From Candidatus Rokuibacteriota bacterium (GTDB lineage Bacteria; Methylomirabilota; Methylomirabilia; Rokubacteriales; CSP1-6): DNA of 13,324 nucleotides. Numbering within the stretch: position 1 is the first letter of the stretch; each line of letters starts with the position of its first letter. The stretch is from contig JACQCN010000046.1 of the NCBI GenBank assembly GCA_016201575.1, forward strand, positions 1 through 13,324, written 5' to 3'. Positions 6,196 to 13,183 of this stretch are shown one piece after another. A program made the position numbers and the translations under genes. The notes beneath the pieces are model-generated. The model was not told where the DNA came from, made no database searches, and saw only the letters and a program-made list of their open reading frames with translations.

Positions 6196-7576
6196 CTAGA
6201 CCTCGACGCGCTCCCCGTCCTTCGCCGGCCGGGCGCGCCAGCCCAGCTCGCGCGTGATCGTCTCCGCCAGCGCCGTGGCGGCCTCGGGCTCGCCGTGCAC
6301 GGTGTAGGTCATCGCCGGCGGGCGCCGGAAGCCCTGCAGCCACCGCAGGATCTCGTTGCGGTCGGCGTGGGCGGAGAGCGCGTCGGTGGCGAGAACCTTC
6401 GCCTTGACGGGGACGTCCTGGCCGAAGATCCGCACGGTGGCGGCGCCGTCCCGGAGGAGGCGCCCGCGGGTACCCACCGCCTGGTAGCCGGCGAAGAGCA
6501 TCCGTCGTGCGCGCGTCGGGAAGCAGGCGCTGCAGGTGATGGAGCACCCGGCCCCCCGTGGCCATGCCGCTGCCCGCGATCACGATCACGGGCCCGGCGA
6601 GGTCGTTGAGCCGCTTGGAGTCCGGCACGGTCTGGGAGAGGTGGAAGCGCGGCGGCACGAACGGGCGATCGCCGGCGGCCGCGACCCCGGCCGTGTCGGC
6701 GTCGTGCTCGTCGGCGTGGCTCGCGTAGATCGCCGTGGCCTGGATCGCCATGGGGCTGTCGAGGTAGATCGGCAGCTTCGGGATCCGGCCGGCGGCCTCC
6801 AGCTCGCGCAGCAGGTAGAGGATCTCCTGCACGCGGCCGATGGCGAACGCAGGGACGAGGAGCCAGCCGCGCTCCCGGTCGGCGCGCGTGACGGCCTCGG
6901 TCAGGATCGTCGTCCCGTCGTCCTTCGGATGGAGGCGGTTCCCGTAGGTCGACTCGATCAGCAGCGTGTCCGCTTCGGCGACGGGCTCCGGGTCGCGCAT
7001 GATCGGCACGCCGTACCGCCCGAGGTCGCCCGAGTACACCAGGCGGCGCGCACCCGCCGTCACGTGCACGACCGCCGCGCCGAGGATGTGGCCCGAGACC
7101 GAGAAGCTCGCCTCCACGCCGGGAGCCGGCGCGAACGGCGTCTCGAACGGCACCGGCGAGACCAGCCCGAGGGCGCGCTCGGCGTCCTCGACGGTGAAGA
7201 GGGGCAGCGCCGGCTGGTGCCGCGTCGCGCCGGCGCGGTTCCGGTGCTCGGCCTCCTCCTCGTTGAGGTGGGCCGCGTCGGGCAGCATGATGCGGAGCAG
7301 GTCGGCCGTCCCCGGCGAGCAGTGGATCGCCCGCCGGAAGCCCTCGCGCACGAGGCGCGGCAGGTAGCCCGAGTGGTCGATGTGGGCGTGGCTCAGCACG
7401 ACGGCGTCGAGCGCGGCGGGATCGACCGGCGGCGGCGCCCAGTTCCGCTCGCGCAGCTCCCGCAGCCCCTGGAACATGCCGCACTCGAGCAGGACGCGCG
7501 CCCGGTCCGTCTCGAGGAGGAACTTGGCGCCGGTGACGGTGCCGGCGGCGCCGAGGAATGTGAGCGCCGGGCTCAC
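6196..7576 (-). CDS. Beta-CASP metallo-beta-lactamase RNA nuclease, one frameshift
   Basis: GTG 7574-7576 overlaps the thiI TGA (GTGA), so translation is likely coupled. The first 358 residues show the metallo-beta-lactamase fold: HAHIDH at 63-68, SGHILGA at 161-167, YSGDLGR at 181-187, then ESTYGNR (beta-CASP motif A) and DSPMAIQAT. The frame then breaks at 6502-6503, where one extra base sits. Beyond it LFAGYQAVGTRGRLL resumes, followed by SAHADR (motif B) and VHGEPEAA (motif C), to TAG 6196-6198. With the base removed the protein is about 459 residues, the normal length of prokaryotic CPSF-like/YSH1-like RNA exonucleases. The frameshift removes two metal-binding His motifs, so as written the enzyme would be dead; the intact codon pattern on both sides suggests a recent mutation or a sequencing error. 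It acts in the cytoplasm on RNA, probably in 5'-3' decay or processing. Confidence 0.9.
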
Positions 7577-8796
7577 GCCGACGGCGACCTGTCCGCCGGC
7601 GCTTCCGTCTTCGGCATCGGCATGACGGGCCAATCGAAGGTCTCGGTCACGGCCCCGTCGACGCCCGCCTGCACCAGGCGCGCGACGTCGAGCCGCGACT
7701 CGGCGGCCCCGATGGCATCCGCGGTCATCCGGGTGGCGGGGTGGAGCGGCACGAAGAGCGTGCAGCAGTCGGCGTCGGGCTCGATCGAGATCTCGAACGT
7801 GCCCAGGCGTTGGGCCTGCTCCGTGATCTCGAGCTTGTCCATCCCGATGAGCGGCCGGAAGACGGGCAGCCCGGCCACCTCGTCGATCCGCGCGATGTTC
7901 TCGAGCGTCTGCGACGCGACCTGGCCCAGGCTCTCGCCCGTGGTGAGGGCCAGCGCCCCGTGGGCGCGCGCGATCGCCTCCGCGATCCGCACCATCAGCC
8001 GCCGGTACACGACCACGCGCGCCGGCGGCGGCACCGAGAGCACTACCTCGCGCTGGATCTCGCCGAACGGCACCAGGAAGAGCCGCGAGTGGTGCTGCCA
8101 CTCGGTCAGCCGGTCGACGAGGGCGCGGGCCTTGACCTGGGAGGTCGCGGGCAGATAGGGCACGCTGTGGAAGTGCACGAAGAGCACGCGGCAGCCGCGC
8201 TTCATCATCCGCCAGGCGGCCACCGGCGAGTCGATGCCGCCCGAGAGCAGGGCCGCGACGGTGCCGCTCGCGCCGACGGGCAGGCCGCCGGGCCCGGGCT
8301 GGCGGTCGAGGTAGAGGAACGTCTCGTCCGGCAGTACCTCCACGTGGATCGTCAGCGCGGGGCGCTCGAGGTCGACGCGGGTCCGGGCGCGCGAGAGGAC
8401 GAAGGCGCCGAGCTCCCGGTTCAGCTCGACCGAGGTCAGGGGGTAGGACTTGAAGGCCCGCCGCGCCGTGATGCGGAACGACTCGAATGAGCGGCCCTCG
8501 ATGAGCCGGGCGATGACCGCCTTCATCGCCGGGAGCGTGGAGGGCACCCGCCAGGCCAGCGCGTAGTTGGCGATCCCCAGCACCCGCGCCATCCGCTCGA
8601 GCACGGCCTCGGGCTTCTCGTGGTGCTCGAGGTCGAGGAGGATGCGGCCCGGGCGCTGGACGACTGTGACGGGGGGCAGGTCCGCGGTGGCGCGGGCCAG
8701 GTTGCGGGAGAGGTGGCGCAGGAAGAGAGGCCGGTTACCGCCCTTGAGGCTGATCTCGTGGTAGTGAACGACGATGCAAGGCCGGAGCCGGGCCAC
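7573..8796 (-). CDS. thiI: tRNA 4-thiouridine synthetase ThiI, short form
   Basis: ThiI adenylates U8 of tRNA and transfers sulfur to make 4-thiouridine; in many bacteria it also supplies sulfur for thiazole. The 407-residue protein begins HYHEISLKGGNR, the hallmark N-terminus, followed by the THUMP domain (about 60-165). The PP-loop ATP site LLSGGIDSPVAAW starts near residue 183. Further motifs are TTGESLGQVASQT (285-297), FRPLIGMDKLEI and DADCCTLFVP (341-350). The C-terminal rhodanese domain of E. coli ThiI is absent, as in the short form of many bacteria. The start is GTG 8794-8796, six nt after a TATATT box, which would give an essentially leaderless mRNA. The TGA overlaps the GTG of the nuclease gene by 4 bp. 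Confidence 0.95.
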   Translation of the reverse strand: MARLRPCIVVHYHEISLKGGNRPLFLRHLSRNLARATADLPPVTVVQRPGRILLDLEHHEKPEAVLERMARVLGIANYALAWRVPSTLPAMKAVIARLIEGRSFESFRITARRAFKSYPLTSVELNRELGAFVLSRARTRVDLERPALTIHVEVLPDETFLYLDRQPGPGGLPVGASGTVAALLSGGIDSPVAAWRMMKRGCRVLFVHFHSVPYLPATSQVKARALVDRLTEWQHHSRLFLVPFGEIQREVVLSVPPPARVVVYRRLMVRIAEAIARAHGALALTTGESLGQVASQTLENIARIDEVAGLPVFRPLIGMDKLEITEQAQRLGTFEISIEPDADCCTLFVPLHPATRMTADAIGAAESRLDVARLVQAGVDGAVTETFDWPVMPMPKTEAPADRSPSA

Positions 8797-8800
8797 CTAC

Positions 8801-8999
8801 CTAATATACGCCGCCGGGGAACGAGCACACGTCCGCCAAGCGTCCGCACGCCCTGTACATCTTCACCCCGCCGAAGGGGAACCCGAGGATCCCGTCCGTG
8901 ACGGCCCAGCTCCGCCCCCGCGCCGTCGTCTCGAACCCGGGCTGCCGGAACGGCGTGGAGCCGTCCAGCCGGCGCGTCAGCGGCCCGTCAGCGGCCCGT
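8801..8999 (-). other. Possible C-terminal gene remnant upstream of thiI
   Basis: A minus-strand frame, open from the tandem repeats near 8999 to TAG 8801-8803, encodes segments such as RQPGFETTARGRSWAVTD and GFPFGGVKMYRACGRLADVC. It ends 4 nt before thiI, as an operon neighbour would. Third positions are almost all G or C, but the plus-strand frame HALYIFTPPKGNPRIPSV uses the same wobble positions and is equally clean, so composition does not choose the strand. No start codon or Shine-Dalgarno fits, and I recognise no family. This could be the tail of a deleted gene or non-coding DNA. Confidence 0.25.
8803..8808 (-). promoter_or_regulatory. Possible -10 box for leaderless thiI
   Basis: TATATT on the minus strand lies 6 nt before the GTG of thiI. 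This is the distance from a -10 box to a transcription start, and only a weak GG-containing stretch could serve as ribosome site. No good -35 box is visible at 16-18 nt. The match may be chance, but AT-rich hexamers are rare here. Confidence 0.3.
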
Positions 9000-9007
9000 C
9001 AGCGGCC
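8975..9007. repeat. Three tandem 11-bp repeats
   Basis: The unit CGTCAGCGGCC occurs three times head to tail without a mismatch, ending 14 bp before the TetR-type operator. An 11-bp period is close to one helical turn, so proteins bound at each copy would face the same side. It could be an activator array upstream of the promoter, or a slippage repeat. Confidence 0.7.
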
Positions 9008-9018
9008 CCTCCTGGCGA

Positions 9019-9048
9019 ATGACCAACCGTTTGGTCGTGGTGTATCAT
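9019..9048 (+). promoter_or_regulatory. Promoter of the amidohydrolase operon
   Basis: ATGACC (9019-9024, four of six matches to TTGACA) is followed after 18 nt by TATCAT (9043-9048, five of six matches to TATAAT). Transcription would begin near 9055 and leave a leader of about 65 nt before ATG 9120. The operator described separately occupies the -35 end and most of the spacer. Confidence 0.5.
9021..9036. promoter_or_regulatory. TetR-style operator overlapping the promoter
   Basis: GACCAACCGTTTGGTC is a 16-bp near-palindrome: seven of its eight base-pair positions are symmetric (only 9027/9030 fail). Such ACCAA-N4-TTGGT elements are typical of TetR-family operators. It lies between the -35 and -10 boxes, where a bound repressor would block RNA polymerase. 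A TetR gene closes the same operon, so autoregulation is the simplest reading. Confidence 0.6.
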
Positions 9049-9054
9049 GCGACC

Positions 9055-9102
9055 CGCCGGAACCGGCGCAGGGCGGGGCATCCCGGCGCCCCCCTGCCGG
9101 GA
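9055..9102 (+). promoter_or_regulatory. Two hairpins in the operon leader
   Basis: CGCCGG (9055-9060) pairs with CCGGCG (9063-9068), and TCCCGGC (9081-9087) pairs with GCCGGGA (9096-9102) around an 8-nt loop. The second ends 6 nt before the Shine-Dalgarno AAGGAG (9109-9114). They could stabilise the 5' end or tune translation. No riboswitch class is recognised. Confidence 0.4.
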
Positions 9103-9119
9103 ACCGCGAAGGAGACGCC

Positions 9120-10220
9120 ATGGCCAAGCCGATCATCTCCGCCGACTCCCACGTCACCGAACCCGGCGGAACGTACGTCGATCGCATCGACCCGACGTAT
9201 CGCGACCGCGCGCCGCGCATGGTGCACGACTCGAAGCTCGGCGACATCTTCGTCATCGACGGGATGGACAAGCCGATCCCGATGGGCCTGGTGGCCGCCG
9301 CCGGCAAGGACGCCCACGAGCTGTCCCGCTTCGGCGTCAAGTTCGAGGAGCTGCACCGGGGCGGGTGGGATCCCGACGCGCGCCTCGGCGACCAGGACCG
9401 CGACGGCGTGTCGGCGGAGGTCATCTACCCCACGGTCGGGATGATGATCTGCAACCACCCCGACTTCGACTACAAGAAGGCGTGCTTCGACGCCTACAAC
9501 CTGTGGCTCGCGGAGTTCTGCTCCGCCCATCCGGAGCGGCTCATCGGCATCGGTCAGACGGCGATGCGCTCGGTGGAGGAGGGCATCGAGGATCTCCGGC
9601 GGATCAAGGCGCTCGGCCTCCGCGGGGTGATGATGCCGGGGAACCCGGCCGTGAGCGACTACCACGACCCGATCTACGCGCCCTTCTATGAAGCGGCCGT
9701 GGATCTCGGGCTCCCGTTGAGCTTTCACATCCTGACGAGCCCGCAGGACACGTTCAAAACGCGGGGCCCGAAGCTGAACGCCTTCATGTCGATCATCCGC
9801 GGCTGCCAGGACATCATCGGGACGTTCGTCCTCGGCGGCGTTTTCGAGCGCCACCCGCTCCTGCGTGTGGTGTGTGTCGAGGCGGACGCCGGCTGGGTGC
9901 CGCACTACATGTACCGCATGGACCACGCGTGGGAGCGCCACCGGTACTGGCTCCCGGCCGGGACCCTGTCCAAGCGCCCCAGCGAGTACTTCCGCGAGAA
10001 CGTCTACACCACGTTCCAGGACGACTGGGTCGCGGTCCAGGTGAAGGACCTCTGCAACGTCCGCCGGCTGCTCTGGGCGAACGATTTCCCCCACAGCGAC
10101 TCGACGTGGCCGCGCTCGCAGGAACTGCTGCGCAAGCAGGCCGGCCATCTCACCGAGACGGAGCGCAACCTGCTGCTCCACGACAACGTGGCCGAGCTGT
10201 ACGACCTCGACCGCCGCTGA
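9120..10220 (+). CDS. Amidohydrolase family 2 metal-dependent hydrolase
   Basis: The 366-residue protein begins MAKPIISADSHVTEP, where D-S-H-V-x-E is the first metal-ligand block of the amidohydro-related (ACMSD-like) TIM-barrel family. Further expected residues are His203 in LSFHIL, Glu254 in VCVEADAGWVPHYM and Asp322 in LLWANDFPHSDSTWP, the usual catalytic Asp segment. Proteins of this type decarboxylate or hydrolyse small acids or amides in catabolic pathways; the substrate cannot be read from the sequence. ATG 9120 was chosen because AAGGAG lies 5 nt upstream and homology starts there. The longer open frame back to 8898 crosses the promoter and operator. The next gene follows after 10 nt, so they form an operon. 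Confidence 0.92.
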   Translation: MAKPIISADSHVTEPGGTYVDRIDPTYRDRAPRMVHDSKLGDIFVIDGMDKPIPMGLVAAAGKDAHELSRFGVKFEELHRGGWDPDARLGDQDRDGVSAEVIYPTVGMMICNHPDFDYKKACFDAYNLWLAEFCSAHPERLIGIGQTAMRSVEEGIEDLRRIKALGLRGVMMPGNPAVSDYHDPIYAPFYEAAVDLGLPLSFHILTSPQDTFKTRGPKLNAFMSIIRGCQDIIGTFVLGGVFERHPLLRVVCVEADAGWVPHYMYRMDHAWERHRYWLPAGTLSKRPSEYFRENVYTTFQDDWVAVQVKDLCNVRRLLWANDFPHSDSTWPRSQELLRKQAGHLTETERNLLLHDNVAELYDLDRR

Positions 10221-10230
10221 GGAGGGGGCC

Positions 10231-11922
10231 ATGACGTACGACCTCAAGATCACGGGCGGGACTCTCCTCGACGGGACCGGGCGCCCGGCCGGGCGCGGCG
10301 ACCTCGCGGTCCGTGACGGGCGCATCGTCGCCGTCGGCGAGGCGCCCGGCGCCGCCCGGCAGACGCTCGACGCGGGCGGGCTCGCCGTCGCCCCGGGGTT
10401 TATCGACATCCACACGCACTACGACGCCCAGGTGCTGTGGGACCCGAGGCTCACGATCTCGCCGTGGCACGGAGTGACCACGGTCGTCATGGGCAACTGC
10501 GGCTTCGGCGTCGCGCCCACCCGGCCGGAGCATCGCGGTCTCGTCATGCGGACGCTCGAGAAGGTCGAGGGGATGAGCCTGGCGGTGCTGGAGTCGGGCC
10601 TGAGCTACGACTGGCCGTTCGTGACGTTCCCCGAGTACCTCGACGCCCTCGAGGCGCGCGGCCCGCTGATCAACGTCGGCGTCATGATCGGCCACACGCC
10701 GCTCAGGCTCTTCGTCATGGGCGAGGACGCCACCGAGCGGCCGGCCACCGAGGCGGAGATCGCCCGGATGCGGGCGATCGTCCGCGAGGCGATCGACGCG
10801 GGCGCCGTCGGATTCGCGACGTCGAAGGCGGCGACGCACGTCGGGTACGGCGGCAAGCCGGTGCCGAGCCGCGCCGCCGACCTCGCCGAGATCCAGACGC
10901 TGGCCGGCGCGCTGGGCGAGGCCGGCCGCGGCATCGTGCAGGCCACGGTCGGCCGCGAGCTGTTCCTCGACGAGTTCGCGGCCATCGTGCGGGCGACCGG
11001 CCGGCCGCTGACGTGGACGGCGCTGCTGGCCGGGATGGCCGGGTTCGCGGGACCGGCCGGCCACCGCGAGATCCTGGCCCGCTCGCGCGAGCTGGCCGCG
11101 CAGGGGCTGCCGATCGTCCCGCAGGTGACCTGCCGGCCGCTCAACTTCGAGTTCCAGTTCAAGGAGCCGTTCATCTTCGAGTCCCTGTCGCTCTTCCGGC
11201 CAGTGTCGGCGGCGGACTTCGAGGGCAAGATGCGGATCTACGCCGACGCCGACTTCCGCCGCGCCTTCAAGGAGCGCGCCGCCCGGCCGCAGCCCGGGTT
11301 CGCCGGCAAGTGGGACCGCACGTGGATCGCGTGGTGTCCTGGCGATCCGTCCCTCGAAGAGCGCACGGTGGCGGACGTGGCGGCGGAGCGCGGCGTGCAC
11401 CCGATCGATCTCGCGCTCGATCTGGCGCTCGCGTCGAAGCTCGAGGCGCGGTTCCGCATGGCCGTCTTCAACGACGACGAGGACGAGGTGGCCGCCCTGC
11501 TCGCCGAGCCGGCGACCGTGCTCGGGCTCTCCGACGCCGGCGCCCATGCGAGCCAGCTCTGCGACGCCTGCTTCTCGACGTACCTGCTCGGCCGGTGGGT
11601 CCGGGAGAAGGATGCGTTCACGCTGGAGGAGGCGGTCCGGATGCTGACCTCGCGGCCGGCCGAGGTCTTCGGGATTTCCGACCGCGGGCGGCTCGAGGTG
11701 GGTCTGGCCGCCGACGTGGTGGTGTTCGACCCGGCCACCGTTGCCGCCGGTCCTCTCCGCCGTGTCCGGGACCTACCCGCCGGCGGTGACCGCCTCGTCG
11801 CCGAGGCGCGGGGCATCGAGGCTGTCATCGTCAACGGCACGGTCGTGCGGCGCAGCGGGAAGGACCTCGTCGGCCCAGGGCGGCGCCGGCCTGGCCGAGT
11901 GCTGCGGGGCGGCCACGCCTGA
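10231..11922 (+). CDS. N-acyl-D-amino-acid deacylase-like amidohydrolase
   Basis: This is a D-aminoacylase/dihydroorotase-type amidohydrolase of 563 residues. The N-terminal beta-sandwich start MTYDLKITGGTLLDGTG leads to APGFIDIHTHYDAQ (His61, His63, metal ligands) and GVTTVVMGNCGFGVAP, whose Cys90 corresponds to the metal-binding Cys of D-aminoacylases. Near the C-terminus LGLSDAGAHAS supplies the catalytic Asp, and RLEVGLAADVVVFDP with VIVNGTVV closes the sandwich domain. Members hydrolyse N-acyl-D-amino acids or related cyclic or linear amides; many environmental paralogues have unknown substrates. GGAGGGGG precedes ATG 10231, 10 nt after the previous stop, so the gene is in the same operon. 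No lesion is seen. Confidence 0.93.
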   Translation: MTYDLKITGGTLLDGTGRPAGRGDLAVRDGRIVAVGEAPGAARQTLDAGGLAVAPGFIDIHTHYDAQVLWDPRLTISPWHGVTTVVMGNCGFGVAPTRPEHRGLVMRTLEKVEGMSLAVLESGLSYDWPFVTFPEYLDALEARGPLINVGVMIGHTPLRLFVMGEDATERPATEAEIARMRAIVREAIDAGAVGFATSKAATHVGYGGKPVPSRAADLAEIQTLAGALGEAGRGIVQATVGRELFLDEFAAIVRATGRPLTWTALLAGMAGFAGPAGHREILARSRELAAQGLPIVPQVTCRPLNFEFQFKEPFIFESLSLFRPVSAADFEGKMRIYADADFRRAFKERAARPQPGFAGKWDRTWIAWCPGDPSLEERTVADVAAERGVHPIDLALDLALASKLEARFRMAVFNDDEDEVAALLAEPATVLGLSDAGAHASQLCDACFSTYLLGRWVREKDAFTLEEAVRMLTSRPAEVFGISDRGRLEVGLAADVVVFDPATVAAGPLRRVRDLPAGGDRLVAEARGIEAVIVNGTVVRRSGKDLVGPGRRRPGRVLRGGHA

Positions 11923-11951
11923 CGTCGGTCGCGGAGACGCGAAGGAGTATC

Positions 11952-12058
11952 GTGGACTTCCACCTCTTCATGTACGCGACCATCGGCCGGCGGCAGGAGC
12001 TCGAGGCCGGCATGGCGGGGCAGCGGCCCGCGTGATGCCGCGGTTTGGAGGAGCCTGA
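11952..12058 (+). pseudogene. Luciferase-like (LLM) flavin oxidoreductase, middle deleted
   Basis: GAAGGAG (11941-11947) precedes GTG 11952, which opens VDFHLFMYATIGRRQELEAG then MAGQRPA and stops at TGA 12033-12035. This is the start of an LLM-class flavin-dependent monooxygenase (first strand, then the RxELExGMAG segment). In a different frame the next codons read VMPRFGGA before TGA 12056-12058, which resembles the extreme C-terminus of the same family. About 330 residues are missing between them and the two ends are out of frame. Flavin- and substrate-binding parts are gone, so it cannot be an enzyme. The N-terminal match is from memory of family style; the C-terminal one is short and less sure. 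Confidence 0.55.
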
Positions 12059-12060
12059 GC

Positions 12061-12144
12061 ATGGAGCGCGCGACCCAGGCGCAGCTCGCCGTTGAGCTCC
12101 GAGCGGCGCTCGAGGCGGGTGAGGGCCGGGAGGCGTCGCCATGA
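12061..12144 (+). pseudogene. Short ORF, probable N-terminal remnant
   Basis: GGAGG (12047-12051) stands 9 nt before ATG 12061. The 27 codons read MERATQAQLAVELRAALEAG then EGREASP and stop at TGA 12142-12144. The amphipathic helix recalls the first helix of hydratase/decarboxylase (MhpD-like) enzymes, but the piece is too short to assign. Placement between two catabolic genes, each with its own ribosome site, suggests the start of a gene whose body is lost. A genuine 27-residue peptide cannot be excluded. Confidence 0.35.
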
Positions 12145-12167
12145 CGCTCGCCGTCCTCGACCACTGA
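12141..12167 (+). other. Eight-codon ORF overlapping the previous stop
   Basis: ATG 12141 overlaps TGA 12142-12144 and is preceded by GGGAGG. It reads MTLAVLDH and stops at 12165-12167, 7 nt before the next gene. It may be another collapsed gene (start and stop kept) or a short coupling peptide feeding ribosomes to the downstream gene. Confidence 0.25.
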
Positions 12168-12174
12168 GGGGCCC

Positions 12175-13179
12175 ATGGCGACGATCGCAAAGGACGCGCT
12201 CCACACGCCGCTCTGCGACCTGCTCGGCATCCAGTACCCCATCTGCCAGGCGGGCATGGGATTCGTGGCGCGCTCGGACCTGGCCGCCGCCGTGTCCGAG
12301 GCGGGCGGCCTCGGCGTGCTGGCCGCCGCCCACTGCACGCCGTCGGAGCTGCGCGCCGAGATCCGCCGCGTCCGGGACGGCACCAACAGGCCCTTCGGTG
12401 TCGATATCCTGTTCGCGACGACGCAGGGGGCCGGGGAGGAGGTCGAGCGGTTCACCGAGATGGCCCGCGGCTGGATCGACGTGACGCTGGACGAGCGCGT
12501 ACCGGTCCTGATCGCGGGGCTCGGGACGCCGGGGCCGGTGACGGCCGAGGCCCATCGGCTCGGCATGAAGGTCATGGCTCTCTGCGGCAACGTCAAGCAG
12601 GCGCGCGATCACGCGGCCGGCGGCGTGGACGTGATCATCGCGCAGGGCCACGAGGCGGGCGGCCACACGGGGCGCGTCGGCGGGCTCGTGCTGGTGCCCG
12701 CGGTGGTCGACGCGGTCGCGCCGCGCCTCGTCCTCGCCGCCGGCGGCATCGCCGACGGCCGCGGGCTCGTGGCCGCCCTGGCGCTCGGCGCGGCGGGGAT
12801 CTGGATGGGCACCCGCTTCATCGCGACGCGCGAGGCGTATGGCCACGACAACTACAAGCGCAAGATCGTCGCCATCGACGAGGAGAGCACCGTGGTGACG
12901 CGCGCCTCGTCGGGCAAGCCCTGCCGGCTCATCCGCAACGACTTTACGCGCGCGTGGGAGAAGCGCGAGGCGGAGATCCAACCCTTCCCGGTCCAGTTCG
13001 AGCGCGTGGGCAAACCCGCGTCGATCCGCGCCCGCGAGCAGGGCGACATCGAGAACGGCAGCGCCGCGTGCGGGCAGAGCGCCGGCCTCATCCATGACGT
13101 CCGGCCCGCGCGCGAGGTCGTCGACGCCGTCGTCGCCGAGGCGCGGGCGGTGCTGGCCGGGCTCGGGGCGGGAGGCTGA
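12175..13179 (+). CDS. Nitronate monooxygenase family flavoprotein
   Basis: This is an FMN-dependent TIM-barrel enzyme of the nitronate monooxygenase/2-nitropropane dioxygenase family, 334 residues. Visible motifs are YPICQAGMGFVARSDLAAAV near the N-terminus, AGGLGVLAA, then IIAQGHEAGGHTG (155-166), which holds the catalytic His and phosphate-contacting Gly, VLAAGGIADGRGL (186-198) and GAAGIWMGTRFIAT (206-218) for FMN phosphate. Family members oxidise alkyl nitronates or act as enoyl reductases and related flavin enzymes, so the exact substrate is uncertain. GAGGGG (12166-12171) serves ATG 12175. It is the next intact gene of the operon after the degraded stretch, and the TetR gene starts 4 nt after its stop. 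Confidence 0.93.
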   Translation: MATIAKDALHTPLCDLLGIQYPICQAGMGFVARSDLAAAVSEAGGLGVLAAAHCTPSELRAEIRRVRDGTNRPFGVDILFATTQGAGEEVERFTEMARGWIDVTLDERVPVLIAGLGTPGPVTAEAHRLGMKVMALCGNVKQARDHAAGGVDVIIAQGHEAGGHTGRVGGLVLVPAVVDAVAPRLVLAAGGIADGRGLVAALALGAAGIWMGTRFIATREAYGHDNYKRKIVAIDEESTVVTRASSGKPCRLIRNDFTRAWEKREAEIQPFPVQFERVGKPASIRAREQGDIENGSAACGQSAGLIHDVRPAREVVDAVVAEARAVLAGLGAGG

Positions 13180-13183
13180 GGCC

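Noticed and set aside
8930..8945. T-loop-like GGTTCGAG on the minus strand suggesting a tRNA
   Set aside because: The flanking bases do not form a T-stem and no anticodon or acceptor stem is present.
8975..9007. CRISPR-like repeat array
   Set aside because: Units are 11 bp and directly adjacent with no spacers.
8898..9119. Extension of the amidohydrolase upstream to 8898
   Set aside because: The extension runs through the promoter, operator and leader hairpins; homology and AAGGAG support ATG 9120.
10150..11547. 465-codon minus-strand frame opposite the D-aminoacylase gene
   Set aside because: Antisense shadow: the plus strand has clear catalytic motifs across the same stretch.
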